NCBI GenBank assembly: GCA_025351615.1
Contig: JANXVP010000476.1
Coordinates: forward strand, 1 to 8,819
DNA from: Ramlibacter sp.
GTDB lineage: Bacteria; Pseudomonadota; Gammaproteobacteria; Burkholderiales; Burkholderiaceae_C
Reading direction: 5' to 3'
DNA: 8,819 nt
Under the pieces are notes generated by a model. It was not told where the DNA came from, did not search any database, and was given only the letters and a program-made list of their open reading frames with translations. Positions 1 to 7,721 of the stretch are shown one piece after another. Every line of letters begins with the position of its first letter. Position 1 is the stretch's first letter. Both the position numbers and the translations under genes were made by a program.

Positions 1-1
1 A

Positions 2-157
2 GACGCCACTGCGTCGCGCTGGTCGTCCGGTGAAGTAGCTGTAAAACAAACCGAATTTATCAACACGCGAAAATACGAATGCATTGCGACCGTAGCCCAG
101 CTTGATGCGTGGATCGTAAAACTCAACGCCACATCACGAAGGAAACGCGGTTGTTGA
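2..157 (+). CDS. Partial DNA polymerase I-like fragment (internal piece, no start or natural end)
   Basis: The plus strand is open from base 2 to a TGA at 155-157. Residues encoded by about 56-130 include KYECIATVAQLDAWIVKLN. This resembles the linker and first strand and helix of the 3'-5' exonuclease (proofreading-like) domain of bacterial PolA, where a 'YE.V.....LDAWL..L' segment comes about ten residues before the DTET metal-binding motif. The resemblance stops at about base 130, just before DTET would be expected, and the last codons to the TGA are antisense bamA sequence. GC content here is about 51% by hand count, clearly below the neighbouring genes, so the piece probably comes from a different genome or locus. 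No start codon or ribosome binding site belongs to it. The assignment rests on recognising a short stretch, so it is moderate at best. The reverse frame is also open but matches nothing I know. Confidence 0.45.
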   Translation, partial: DATASRWSSGEVAVKQTEFINTRKYECIATVAQLDAWIVKLNATSRRKRGC

Positions 158-1172
158 CGCGGTCGACCTCGGGCCTGGCCTCGACCTGGGCGAAGGCGTA
201 ACCGAAGCGGCCGAAGTAATCGGTGAAGTTCTTGCTGGTCTGCGCCACCTGGTCGGCGTTGTAGGCCTCGCCGGCGCGGATGGTCACCAGCGACTTGAAC
301 TCTTCTTCCTTGCCCAGGTAGTTGCCTTCGAGCTTGATGCCCGAGACGATGTAGCGCTCGCCCTCGGTCACGTTGATGGTGATCGAAATGTCCTGCTTGT
401 TGGGGGAGATCGCGACCTGGGTCGAGTCGATACGGAACTCGAGGTAGCCGCGCGACAGGTAGTACGCACGCAGCGCCTCCTGATCGGCATTGAGTTTGGT
501 GCGCGAATAGCGGTCGGACTTGGTGTACCAGCTCAGGAGCCCGCCGACCTCGAGGTCGAACAGGCCCTTGAGCGTCGACTCGGGAAAGGCCCTGGCGCCG
601 ACGATGTGGATTTCCTTGATCTTGGCCGGATCGCCTTCGGTGACGGTGAAGGTCAGGTTGACGCGGTTGCGTTCGATCGGCGTGACCGTGGTCACCACAT
701 CGGCGCCATACAGGCTCTTGTTGATGTACTGGCGCTTGAGCTCCTGCTCGGCGCGGTCGGCCAGGCTCTGGTCATAAGGTCGCCCCTCGGTCAGGCCGAT
801 CTCGCGCAGCGCCTTCTTGAGCACGTCCTTGTCGAACTCGCGGGTGCCGGCGAACTCGACGTCGGCAACGGTGGGGCGCTCTTCGACGATCACCACCAGC
901 ACGTCGCCGGCGGTTTCCAGGCGCACGTCCTTGAACAGGCCGAGCGCGAACAGCGCGCGGATGGCGGCCGAGCCCTTCTCGTCGCTGTACTGCTCGCCGA
1001 CGCGGAACGGCAGCGAGGCAAACACGGTGCCGGGCTCGACCCGCTGCAGGCCCTCGACCCGGATGTCACGGACGGTGAACGGGTCCACGGCCCAGGCCGC
1101 GTTGGCCATGAAGGCGATGGCCACCATCGCCGAAACGGAACGCACGCGAAAGCGCTGAAGTTGTTTTTTCAT
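123..1172 (-). CDS. bamA: BamA N-terminal fragment: outer-membrane assembly factor, broken in POTRA4
   Basis: BamA is the central outer-membrane protein of the BAM complex. Its periplasmic POTRA domains collect unfolded beta-barrel proteins and its own barrel inserts them. Residues 1-28 form a Sec signal peptide (basic start, hydrophobic core, AAWA before VDPF). POTRA1 spans about 31-98 (FTVRDIRVEGLQRVEPG), POTRA2 99-179, POTRA3 182-271 and POTRA4 from 273. The reading then changes from BamA-like (NNRVSFVM) to W-R-stop, where homologues continue into POTRA5 and a 16-strand barrel. Only 349 residues remain of the usual ~760-800, so as written the protein cannot work. None of the three frames beyond the stop resembles POTRA5, so this is a join to unrelated DNA and not a frameshift. 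The ATG lies 57 nt after rseP, the usual neighbour, and has no strong Shine-Dalgarno sequence. Family identity is certain; the break is probably an assembly chimera. Confidence 0.93.
   Translation of the reverse strand: MKKQLQRFRVRSVSAMVAIAFMANAAWAVDPFTVRDIRVEGLQRVEPGTVFASLPFRVGEQYSDEKGSAAIRALFALGLFKDVRLETAGDVLVVIVEERPTVADVEFAGTREFDKDVLKKALREIGLTEGRPYDQSLADRAEQELKRQYINKSLYGADVVTTVTPIERNRVNLTFTVTEGDPAKIKEIHIVGARAFPESTLKGLFDLEVGGLLSWYTKSDRYSRTKLNADQEALRAYYLSRGYLEFRIDSTQVAISPNKQDISITINVTEGERYIVSGIKLEGNYLGKEEEFKSLVTIRAGEAYNADQVAQTSKNFTDYFGRFGYAFAQVEARPEVDRVNNRVSFVMWR
129..134. other. Chimeric junction between bamA and unrelated lower-GC sequence
   Basis: The BamA reading is normal up to the Met codon at 132-134 (minus strand). 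The next codons, Trp, Arg and TGA, do not fit the family. Reading from the other side, the polymerase I-like frame is sensible up to about base 130. The two similarities therefore meet within a few bases. No target-site duplication, terminal inverted repeat, transposase or tRNA lies at the junction, so nothing here points to a transposon or integrase. A blunt or microhomology join in assembly or library preparation would look like this, and so would an illegitimate recombination. Confidence 0.7.
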
Positions 1173-1178
1173 GAATCA

Positions 1179-1211
1179 GGTTCGGGCGAACCGTCATTGC
1201 TGGAGACGGTT
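1179..1211 (-). promoter_or_regulatory. Two overlapping, mutually exclusive hairpins before bamA
   Basis: In the 57-nt rseP-bamA gap the minus strand has a perfect 7-bp inverted repeat, AACCGTC then nine bases then GACGGTT (1211-1189). It also has GGTTC-GCCC-GAACC (1192-1179), which ends six bases before the bamA ATG. The GGTT at 1192-1189 belongs to both stems, so only one can form at a time. The proximal stem covers the place where a Shine-Dalgarno sequence should lie, and no good one is seen there. There is no T-run, so this is not an intrinsic terminator. A role in tuning bamA translation, or an mRNA processing site, is inference. Confidence 0.35.
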
Positions 1212-1229
1212 TCTTTGTGCTGAAAATAG

Positions 1230-2600
1230 TTAACCGAAGAGACGGGCGACGTCGTTGAACAGCGCGATCGACATCATGACCAGCAGCACCGCCACGCCGC
1301 CGCGCTGCAGCCGCTCCATCCAGGCGTCGGAGACACTTCTTCCCGTGACTCCCTCCCAAAGATAATACATCAGGTGCCCTCCATCGAGCACCGGCAGCGG
1401 CAGCAGGTTCAACACTCCGAGGCTGACGCTGATCAGCGCCAGGAACACGAGGTACTGGGTCAGGCCCAGACTGGCCGACTTGCCCGCGTAGTCGGCGATC
1501 GTCAGCGGACCACTCAGGTTCTTCAGCGACGCCTGCCCGATCACCATCCGGCCCATCATGCGCACTGTCAGCACCGACACTTCCCAGGTTCGCTCGACGC
1601 CCTTCCACAAGCCATCCAGCGGTCCATAGCGCACCAGCACCGAGTCCGGCGGCGCGCCGACAAACGCATCGATGCGGCCGATGGTGGCGTCACCTTCGCT
1701 GACCGCCTGAGGAACCACCTCCAGTTCCAGCGTCTCCTTGCCGCGGCTGACTTTCCAGGTGGAGCGCACGCCCTTGCCCGCCGCAACGCCGCCACGAATC
1801 AGTTCGCGCAGCTGCTGGCCGTCCACCACCGCGGTCGCGCCGACGGCCAGGACCAGGTCGCCTTTGTGCAGTCCCGCCTGGTCCGCAGCGCGTCCTGGCA
1901 CGACCTTGCCGATCACCGGCGGGGTGTAGGGTCCGACGATGCCGACCTTGCGGAACAGCTGCGCGTCGGCATCCTTGGCGTTCAACTGGCTCAATGGCAG
2001 CAGCAACTCCCGGCCACCGCCAGGGCGTGCAGCGAGGACGAGCCGCACATCCCGGCCGTCCAGAGCTCCGCGCGTGAGCAGCCAGCGCAGGTCCTCGAAC
2101 GAGTCGACGTTGTGCAGGACGTCGCCTTCGAAGCCGGCCTGCTCCACCTTTTCGCCGCCCTGCACCCCCGCCTGCTGCGCGACCGAGCCGGCCAACGGGC
2201 TGGCGAGGATCGCCTTCGGCTCCTGTACGCCGTACCAGTTGACGGCGGCATACAGCAGCACTGCGAGCAGCAGGTTGGCCAGCGGCCCCGCGGCGACAAT
2301 CGCGGCACGCGCCTTCAGCGGCTGCGTGTTGAAGGCCTGGTGCCGTTCCGCGGGCAGGACCGGCCCTTCCCGCTCATCGAGCATCTTCACGTAGCCACCG
2401 ATCGGAAAGGCGCCGATCACGAATTCGGTGGACTGGCCCGGCCGCGGCTTTTTCGGTTGCCAGCGATACAGCGTCTTGCCGAAACCGACCGAGAACCGCA
2501 GCACTTTCACGCCGCAGGCCACTGCGACCCGGTAGTGGCCGTATTCGTGCACGGCGATCAGCAGGCCGAGAGCGACGATGAAAGCGACGATGGTCAGCAT
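1230..2600 (-). CDS. rseP: RseP: site-2 intramembrane zinc metalloprotease
   Basis: RseP is an inner-membrane protease that makes the second, intramembrane cut of the anti-sigma factor RseA, releasing sigma-E during envelope stress. It also removes leftover signal peptides. The protein has 456 residues, the normal length. The zinc-binding HEYGH motif is at residues 18-22 in the first membrane segment. The third zinc ligand is in NLLPLPVLDGG, with N398 and D406 in place. Further membrane segments lie around 98-123, 382-405 and near the C-terminus (about 433-450). Two periplasmic PDZ domains lie at about 130-205 and 225-300, with PGRAADQAGLHKGD typical of the second. I chose the ATG at 2600, not an upstream in-frame codon, because MLTIVAFIVALGLLIAVHEY is the conserved N-terminus and AAGGAAA lies at the right distance before it. 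The gene follows dxr by 16 nt and precedes bamA, the usual order. Whether this organism has RseA cannot be seen here. Confidence 0.97.
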   Translation of the reverse strand: MLTIVAFIVALGLLIAVHEYGHYRVAVACGVKVLRFSVGFGKTLYRWQPKKPRPGQSTEFVIGAFPIGGYVKMLDEREGPVLPAERHQAFNTQPLKARAAIVAAGPLANLLLAVLLYAAVNWYGVQEPKAILASPLAGSVAQQAGVQGGEKVEQAGFEGDVLHNVDSFEDLRWLLTRGALDGRDVRLVLAARPGGGRELLLPLSQLNAKDADAQLFRKVGIVGPYTPPVIGKVVPGRAADQAGLHKGDLVLAVGATAVVDGQQLRELIRGGVAAGKGVRSTWKVSRGKETLELEVVPQAVSEGDATIGRIDAFVGAPPDSVLVRYGPLDGLWKGVERTWEVSVLTVRMMGRMVIGQASLKNLSGPLTIADYAGKSASLGLTQYLVFLALISVSLGVLNLLPLPVLDGGHLMYYLWEGVTGRSVSDAWMERLQRGGVAVLLVMMSIALFNDVARLFG

Positions 2601-2616
2601 TGGGTTTCCTTTCGGC

Positions 2617-3807
2617 TCAGGTTCGCATCCGCGCGAGGGCCTGTTGCGCCGCCGTGCGCGCCTGCGCATCGATGGCCAGCAGATCCTGCAGGGTCTCAGG
2701 CTTGGAGGGCGCGACGGCCGCCAAAGTTGCCAGATTCACCGAGTGGATCTGGTCGAAGCGAATCCGCCGGTCGAGGAACGCGGCAACCGCTTCCTCGTTG
2801 GCTGCATTCAGGACGGCTGTGGTTCCCGCAGGAGCCTGCAAGGCCTGCCACGCCAGCAGCAGCCCGGGGAAACGTTCGCGGTGGCCCCGGCTGTCGAACG
2901 ACTCGAAACTCATCTCGGCGAGGTTTGCAAAGTCGAGCGCCGGCGCGCCGGACGCCACGCGTTCCGGCCAGGCCAGGCCATAGGCGATCGGCACCCGCAT
3001 GTCGGGCGTGCCCAGTTGCGCCACCACCGAACTGTCGCGGTACTGGACCATCGAGTGGATCACGCTTTGCGGATGAATCACCACTTCCACGCGCTGCGGC
3101 GGCAGCCCGAACAGGTAGCGGGCCTCGATCACTTCAAGCGCCTTGTTCATCATCGTGGCCGAGTCGACCGAAATCTTGCGCCCCATCACCCAGTTCGGGT
3201 GGGCGCAGGCCTGTTCAGGCGTGACGTTGCGAAGGGCCTCGGGTGCGAGAGTGCGAAAGGGGCCCCCGGACGCAGTCAGGATGATTTTTTCCACCCGCGC
3301 TTCCCAGGTGGCCGGGTCCTGCGGCAGCGACTGGAAGATGGCCGAATGCTCGCTGTCGATCGGCAGCAGGGTGGCGCCGCCCTCGCGCACCGCGGCCATG
3401 AACAACTCACCACCGACCACCAGCGCTTCCTTGTTGGCCAGCAGCAGGCGCTTGCCCGCGCGCGCTGCGGCCAGGCAGGACGCCAGCCCCGCGGCGCCGA
3501 CGATCGCTGCCATCACGGTGTCGACCGATTCATGGGATGCGACCCTGTCGATCGCGGCCGCTCCCCATTCCACCCGGACCTCGAGCCCGTTGGCCAGGCT
3601 CAGGCGCCGCAATTCGCGGCCCGCGGCGTCGTCGGCCATGACGGCGAAAGCGGGCCGGAATCTGGCGATCTGCTCCAGCATCGGTGCGACCTGGGTCGCG
3701 GCGCTCAGCGCGAAGACGTCGAACCGGTCGGGATGGCGGGCGATCACGTCCAGCGTGCTGGCGCCCACCGATCCCGTCGAGCCAAGGACGGCGACCCGCT
3801 GTTTCAT
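2617..3807 (-). CDS. dxr: 1-deoxy-D-xylulose 5-phosphate reductoisomerase
   Basis: Dxr (IspC) converts DXP to 2-C-methyl-D-erythritol 4-phosphate with NADPH and a divalent metal. This is the committed step of the MEP isoprenoid pathway and is cytosolic. The 396-residue length is normal. The NADPH-binding loop GSTGSVG is at residues 9-15 and the NKE motif at 125-127. The metal ligands match the E. coli pattern: D151, E153 and E225. Substrate contacts are S180 (ASGGPF), H203 (HPNW), S216, N221 and K222. All catalytic positions are intact. The ATG at 3807 overlaps the cdsA stop as ATGA, which suggests translational coupling. A longer in-frame reading to about 4005 is only the antisense-free tail of cdsA and has no conserved residues. 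Its product feeds the prenyl diphosphates used by UppS, encoded two genes upstream. Confidence 0.98.
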   Translation of the reverse strand: MKQRVAVLGSTGSVGASTLDVIARHPDRFDVFALSAATQVAPMLEQIARFRPAFAVMADDAAGRELRRLSLANGLEVRVEWGAAAIDRVASHESVDTVMAAIVGAAGLASCLAAARAGKRLLLANKEALVVGGELFMAAVREGGATLLPIDSEHSAIFQSLPQDPATWEARVEKIILTASGGPFRTLAPEALRNVTPEQACAHPNWVMGRKISVDSATMMNKALEVIEARYLFGLPPQRVEVVIHPQSVIHSMVQYRDSSVVAQLGTPDMRVPIAYGLAWPERVASGAPALDFANLAEMSFESFDSRGHRERFPGLLLAWQALQAPAGTTAVLNAANEEAVAAFLDRRIRFDQIHSVNLATLAAVAPSKPETLQDLLAIDAQARTAAQQALARMRT

Positions 3808-4658
3808 TGACCGACCAGCGAATTCAGCATCATGGCCAGCGGCAACGTGGGCAGCAGCGCGTCGATCCGGTCCAGCACTCCCCCGTGTCCGGGCAGCAAA
3901 CCGCTGGAATCCTTGACGCCTGCGCTGCGCTTGATGAGCGACTCGACGAGGTCGCCGACGACGCTCATCGCCGCCAGAAAGGCGACGCCGATCAGCAGCA
4001 GCCACCAGCCCTGGGCAGCCAGCCGCGTGTAGAGGCTGGGAACCTGCGCAGCCAGTTTCACGTCAGCGGCGACCCAGCAGGCGGCTAGCACCACGACGCC
4101 GAGCATCCCGCCCCAGACGCCTTCCCAACTCTTGCCAGGGCTGATGGCCGGCGCCAGCTTGCCCCTGGTGAACTTCAGGCCGAAGGCGCGGCCGGCGAAA
4201 TAGGCGCTGATGTCGGCCACCCAGACCAGCACCAGGACCGAGAGCAGGAAGTTGATGCCGATCGAGCGGGCCTGGGCCACGGCCAGCCATGCCAGCCACA
4301 GCGCAAGCACCCCAAGGATCATGCGAACCAGCCTGGGCACGGTGGGCCAGCCGGCGACACCGCCACGCAACAGCCACGCACCGGCGAGCACCCAGGCCGC
4401 GCCCGCGATGCTCCAGAGCATCCGCAAGGGCCGGTCGATCAGTCCCGATTCCCAGGAGATGCCGCAAAGCGCCAGACACAGCAGCGCGATGAACAAGGCA
4501 CCGGCGTGCCGAAGGCCGTTCAGGCGTCCCCATTCCCAGGCCGCGGCGCCGATCAGCACCAGGGTGACGGCAGCGAACGGAACCGGCGAGGGATAGAACA
4601 GCGCAGGCAGCAGGATCGCCAGCAGGACGACAGTGGTGACGATGCGTTGCTTGAGCAC
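3804..4658 (-). CDS. cdsA: Phosphatidate cytidylyltransferase (CDP-diacylglycerol synthase)
   Basis: CdsA makes CDP-diacylglycerol from phosphatidic acid and CTP in the inner membrane, the branch-point precursor of the bacterial phospholipids. The protein has 284 residues and several hydrophobic segments, about eight by eye, starting with [17 protein letters not shown]. The family signature is complete near the C-terminus at residues 240-266: S-L-I-K-R, then K-D, then [11 protein letters not shown], with the aspartates that bind metal and CTP. The start is a GTG at 4658, one base after the uppS stop. It is the only start-like codon that gives the family N-terminus (V-L-K-Q-R), and an AGAAAG-like ribosome site lies inside the uppS end. 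Upstream in-frame extension to 4733 reads as uppS shadow. The stop overlaps the dxr ATG by 4 nt. The GTG start and tight packing suggest expression depends on translation of uppS. Confidence 0.96.
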   Translation of the reverse strand: MLKQRIVTTVVLLAILLPALFYPSPVPFAAVTLVLIGAAAWEWGRLNGLRHAGALFIALLCLALCGISWESGLIDRPLRMLWSIAGAAWVLAGAWLLRGGVAGWPTVPRLVRMILGVLALWLAWLAVAQARSIGINFLLSVLVLVWVADISAYFAGRAFGLKFTRGKLAPAISPGKSWEGVWGGMLGVVVLAACWVAADVKLAAQVPSLYTRLAAQGWWLLLIGVAFLAAMSVVGDLVESLIKRSAGVKDSSGLLPGHGGVLDRIDALLPTLPLAMMLNSLVGQ

Positions 4659-4659
4659 G

Positions 4660-5385
4660 CTAGGCCACTTTCTTGCTCTTGCCGGGCGCGACCTGCTCCG
4701 ACGTCTTGCCGAAGCGGCGCTCGCGGCCGGCATAGTCCGCGATGGCCGCGTCGATCGCTGCTTCGTCGAAATCGGGCCACAGCTTGTCGCTGAAATACAG
4801 CTCGGAGTAAGCGCCCTGCCACAGCAGGAAGTTGCTGATGCGCTGCTCCCCGCCGGTGCGGATCAGCAGGTCGGGGTCCGGCACATGGGACAGGGCCATC
4901 GCGCGGTCCAGGCTCGCCTCGGTGACCGGCTCGCCCTTCGCGGCGAGCGACGCTGCGGCTTGCGCAATGTCCCAGCGACCGCCGTAGTTGAAGCAGATGT
5001 TGAACGTCAGGCGCTGGTTCGACGCTGTCGCCGCCTCGGCCTGCTGCAAACCCGCGCGCACCTTGTCGGACAGCGCCGCACGGTTGCCGACGAAATGGAT
5101 TCGCACCCCTTCGGCATGCAGCTGGGGCACCTCGCGCGTCAGCGCCACGGCCAGCAGTTCCATCAGGCCGGAGACTTCTTCCTGCGGACGGTTCCAGTTC
5201 TCGGACGAGAACGCGAACACGGTCAGAACCCGCACGCCGCGTTCGCCGCAATGGAGCACGCAGGCCCGCAGGGCGTCGACGCCTTTCTTGTGGCCCGCCA
5301 CGCGGGGCAGGTAGCGCCGCATGGCCCAGCGGCCATTGCCGTCCATGACGATGGCGATGTGGTGGGGAATCGCGGCTGGGCCCAT
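4660..5385 (-). CDS. uppS: Undecaprenyl diphosphate synthase (cis-prenyltransferase)
   Basis: UppS (IspU) adds eight isopentenyl units in cis to farnesyl diphosphate to make C55 undecaprenyl diphosphate, the lipid carrier for peptidoglycan and O-antigen precursors. At 241 residues it has normal length. HIAIVMDGNGRWA (9-21) holds the catalytic Asp15 and the diphosphate-binding loop. FAFSSENWNRP (58-67) and the C-terminal DLLIRTGGEQRISNFL (172-187), with E195 soon after, are the other family motifs. A lysine-rich tail (GKSKKVA) follows the conserved core. The ATG at 5385 is the first possible start after an in-frame stop that coincides with the frr stop codon at 5401-5403. The ribosome site before it is weak, so it probably depends on coupling to frr, 15 nt upstream. 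cdsA begins one base after its TAG. Confidence 0.98.
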   Translation of the reverse strand: MGPAAIPHHIAIVMDGNGRWAMRRYLPRVAGHKKGVDALRACVLHCGERGVRVLTVFAFSSENWNRPQEEVSGLMELLAVALTREVPQLHAEGVRIHFVGNRAALSDKVRAGLQQAEAATASNQRLTFNICFNYGGRWDIAQAAASLAAKGEPVTEASLDRAMALSHVPDPDLLIRTGGEQRISNFLLWQGAYSELYFSDKLWPDFDEAAIDAAIADYAGRERRFGKTSEQVAPGKSKKVA

Positions 5386-5400
5386 GCTGGAGAGGCGCGG

Positions 5401-5964
5401 TCAGACCGCGAGGATGTCCTGTTCCTTGCTGGCGACCATCTGGTCGATCGCGATGATATGGCGGTCGGTCACTTTCTGGATGTCCGCTTCGGCGCGCTTG
5501 TGCTCGTCTTCCGAGGCCTGCTTGTCCTTGACCAGCTTCTTCACGGCCTCGTTGGCATCACGGCGCAGGTTGCGCACGGCGATCTTGGCGCTCTCGCCTT
5601 CCTGGCGCACGAGCTTGGTCATTTCCTTGCGGCGCTCTTCGCTCATGGCCGGCATCGGCACGCGGATCAAATCGCCCATCGACGCCGGATTGAGACCCAG
5701 GTCGCTCTCGCGGATAGCCTTTTCAATCTTGGGACCCATGCTTTTTTCCCAGGGCTGGACGCTGATGGTGCGGGCGTCGAGCAGGGAAACGTTGGCGACC
5801 TGGCTGATCGGCACCGAGGAGCCGTAGTAGTCCACGTGCACGGTGTCGAGCAGACCGGGGCTGGCGCGGCCGGTGCGGATCTTGGTCAGGTTGTGCTGGA
5901 AGGCCGCGATGGATTGGTCCATCCTGGTTTCGGCGCCCTGCTTGATTTCGGCAGTTGTCGTCAT
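5401..5964 (-). CDS. frr: Ribosome recycling factor
   Basis: RRF works with EF-G (and IF3) to split the post-termination ribosome and release the mRNA and tRNA. The 187-residue length matches the family closely (about 185). [13 protein letters not shown] (28-40) is the typical first-helix motif of domain I, followed by the small beta domain II with [19 protein letters not shown] (42-60) and [13 protein letters not shown]. The long charged third helix carries VRNLRRDAN (130-138) with the ribosome-contacting arginines, ending in a lysine- and glutamate-rich coiled region. A strong GGAG ribosome site lies before the ATG at 5964. The gene is 25 nt after pyrH and 15 nt before uppS, the standard order. 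Nothing unusual was seen. Confidence 0.98.
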   Translation of the reverse strand: MTTTAEIKQGAETRMDQSIAAFQHNLTKIRTGRASPGLLDTVHVDYYGSSVPISQVANVSLLDARTISVQPWEKSMGPKIEKAIRESDLGLNPASMGDLIRVPMPAMSEERRKEMTKLVRQEGESAKIAVRNLRRDANEAVKKLVKDKQASEDEHKRAEADIQKVTDRHIIAIDQMVASKEQDILAV

Positions 5965-5989
5965 CTGGCTTTCTCCTCAGTCAGGCTTC

Positions 5990-6712
5990 TCAAGCATAGA
6001 CCAGGGTGCCTTCGTCCTCGCCCATCACCACGCGCTTGAGAGCGCCGTGCTTGAAGATCGAGAACACCTTGATCGGCAGCTTCTGGTCGCGGCACAGAGC
6101 GAACGCCGTGGCATCCATGATGCCGAGATTTTGCGCCATGGCGTCATCGAAGGTGATCTTGTTGTAGCGCGTCGCCGACGGATCGAGCTTGGGGTCGGCC
6201 GAGTAGACGCCGTCCACCTTGGTCGCCTTGAGCACCAGCTCGGCGCCGATCTCCGCGCCGCGCAAAGCCGCGGCCGTGTCCGTCGTGAAGAAGGGATTGC
6301 CGGTACCGGCGGCGAAGATCACCACCTTGCCCTCTTCCAGATACTGGAGCGCCTTGGGCCGGACATAGGGCTCGACCACCTGCTCGATGGCGATGGCCGA
6401 CATCACGCGGGCGATCAGGCCCTGCTTGTTCATCGCATCCCCCAGGGCCAGCGCGTTCATCACGGTTGCGAGCATCCCCATGTAGTCGGCGGTGGCACGG
6501 TCCATCCCGACCGAGCCGCCGGCAACGCCGCGAAAGATGTTCCCGCCACCGATGACGATGGCGACCTGCACGCCCATGTTCACCACCTCGGCCACCTCCC
6601 CGACCACGCGCACGATGGTGGCGCGGTTGATGCCGAAGGGGTCGTCTCCCATCAAGGATTCGCCCGACAGCTTCAACAAGATGCGCTTGTGCGCCGGTCG
6701 GTCTGCTGCCAT
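5990..6712 (-). CDS. pyrH: UMP kinase (uridylate kinase)
   Basis: PyrH phosphorylates UMP to UDP with ATP in the cytosol. It is the bacterial hexameric type of the amino acid kinase fold, unrelated to eukaryotic UMP/CMP kinases, and is commonly activated by GTP and inhibited by UTP. The protein has 240 residues. [11 protein letters not shown] (10-20) with the phosphate-binding Lys14, GGGNIFRG (55-62), [13 protein letters not shown] (71-83), the UMP-binding [10 protein letters not shown] (136-145) and ATKVDGVY (163-170) are all intact. AAGGAG lies about 7 nt before the ATG at 6712 and fixes the start. The 39-nt gap after tsf holds only that ribosome site. The frr gene follows by 25 nt, so nucleotide supply and translation genes share the message. 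Confidence 0.98.
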   Translation of the reverse strand: MAADRPAHKRILLKLSGESLMGDDPFGINRATIVRVVGEVAEVVNMGVQVAIVIGGGNIFRGVAGGSVGMDRATADYMGMLATVMNALALGDAMNKQGLIARVMSAIAIEQVVEPYVRPKALQYLEEGKVVIFAAGTGNPFFTTDTAAALRGAEIGAELVLKATKVDGVYSADPKLDPSATRYNKITFDDAMAQNLGIMDATAFALCRDQKLPIKVFSIFKHGALKRVVMGEDEGTLVYA

Positions 6713-6751
6713 GGGACGGCTCCTTGGAAAATGGGTGGAATGCGAACGGGC

Positions 6752-7687
6752 CTAAGCAGCCTGCTTGGCGGCGGCAACCTGCGCGGCCACCTCGGCCGCG
6801 AAATCGCCGACCTTCTTCTCGATGCCTTCGCCGACCACATACAGCGTGAAGCCCTTCACGCTGGTGCCGGCGGTCTTGAGCATCTGCTCGACGGTCTGCT
6901 TGTCGTTCTTCACGAAGGGCTGGTTGAACAGCGAGACCTCCTTGAGGAATTTCTGGACGCCGCCCTCGATGCGCCTGGCAACGATCTCGGGCGTCTGGAC
7001 TGGCTTACCGGCGGCTTCGGCCAGCTTGCGGTCTTCGTCCGCCTTGGCGGTGGCGACCGAGCGCTCCCTGGCGACCAGGTCGGGCGCCACCTCGGCGCTG
7101 GTGAGCGCGACCGGCTTCATGGCCGCGACGTGCATCGCGGTGTCCTTGGCGGCGGTCTCGTCGCCGAGAAACTCCACGATCACGCCGATGCGCGTGCCGT
7201 GCAGGTACGCGGCCAGCTTGTTCGAACCCGAGAAACGCTTGAAGCGGCGAATGCTCATGTTCTCACCGATCTTTCCGATCAATCCCTTGCGAACGTCTTC
7301 CAGCGTCGGGCCGAAGCCGTCCTGGCTGTGCGCCAGCGCGCCGAGCGCTGCCAGGTCGGCCGGGTTGTTCCGGGCCACCAGCTGCACCGCGGCGTTGGCC
7401 AGGGCCAGGAAGCTGTCGTTCTTGGTGACAAAGTCGGGTTCGCAATTGGTTTCGAGCAGGGCGCCCACAGTCTCCGATCCCTTGCCGTCGATGAACGCGG
7501 TGACCACGCCTTCGGCCGTGATGCGCGAGGCGGCCTTGCCAGCCTTGTTGCCGAGCTTGACGCGCAGCAGCTCTTCGGCCTTTTCGAAATTGCCTTCAGC
7601 CTCGGTCAGGGCCTTCTTGCATTCCATCATCGGCGCGTCGGTCTTGGCGCGCAGTTCGGCGACCATGCTTGCGGTGATTGCAGCCAT
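6752..7687 (-). CDS. tsf: Translation elongation factor Ts
   Basis: EF-Ts is the guanine nucleotide exchange factor that recharges EF-Tu. The protein has 311 residues. The N-terminal UBA-like domain [16 protein letters not shown] leads into the first signature, [16 protein letters not shown] (12-27), with a helical stretch to about 55. The second signature reads [13 protein letters not shown] (79-91). The Asp85-Phe86 pair, which inserts near the EF-Tu Mg2+ site in the known E. coli complex, is kept, but the usual Thr of TDFV is Pro. The core subdomains follow, ending in an alanine- and valine-rich C-terminal helix ([17 protein letters not shown]). The ATG at 7687 has GAGGA six bases before it. 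The rpsB-tsf gap holds a terminator-like hairpin, so tsf output is probably set by partial read-through from rpsB. Confidence 0.98.
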   Translation of the reverse strand: MAAITASMVAELRAKTDAPMMECKKALTEAEGNFEKAEELLRVKLGNKAGKAASRITAEGVVTAFIDGKGSETVGALLETNCEPDFVTKNDSFLALANAAVQLVARNNPADLAALGALAHSQDGFGPTLEDVRKGLIGKIGENMSIRRFKRFSGSNKLAAYLHGTRIGVIVEFLGDETAAKDTAMHVAAMKPVALTSAEVAPDLVARERSVATAKADEDRKLAEAAGKPVQTPEIVARRIEGGVQKFLKEVSLFNQPFVKNDKQTVEQMLKTAGTSVKGFTLYVVGEGIEKKVGDFAAEVAAQVAAAKQAA

Positions 7688-7721
7688 TTTGTCCTCGTCT
7701 TCTTCAGTTCGAATCGGTTGT

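Noticed and set aside
1..122. bamA continuing past its stop through a frameshift or recoding.
   Set aside because: All three minus-strand frames in this stretch were read and none resembles POTRA5. The frame without the stop gives EFYDPRIKLGYGRNAF, which is not BamA-like, and base composition also changes.
1..140. A transposon or insertion sequence interrupting bamA.
   Set aside because: No terminal inverted repeat, transposase coding or target duplication is visible at the junction. Only one side of the break lies in the window, so an element further left cannot be fully excluded.
1066..1608. A 180-codon minus-strand frame across the rseP end and bamA start.
   Set aside because: It overlaps rseP and bamA in the wrong frame, has a biased Arg- and Pro-rich composition and matches no family.
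1374..3224. A 616-codon open frame on the plus strand opposite rseP and dxr.
   Set aside because: It is a mirror-frame artefact of GC-rich genes, with low-complexity Arg, Gln, His and Ala content and no family motif. Other long plus-strand frames opposite dxr and uppS were rejected for the same reason.
3808..4005. A 66-codon in-frame extension upstream of the dxr ATG.
   Set aside because: It lies wholly within the conserved C-terminal part of cdsA in another frame. The Dxr family begins at [15 protein letters not shown].
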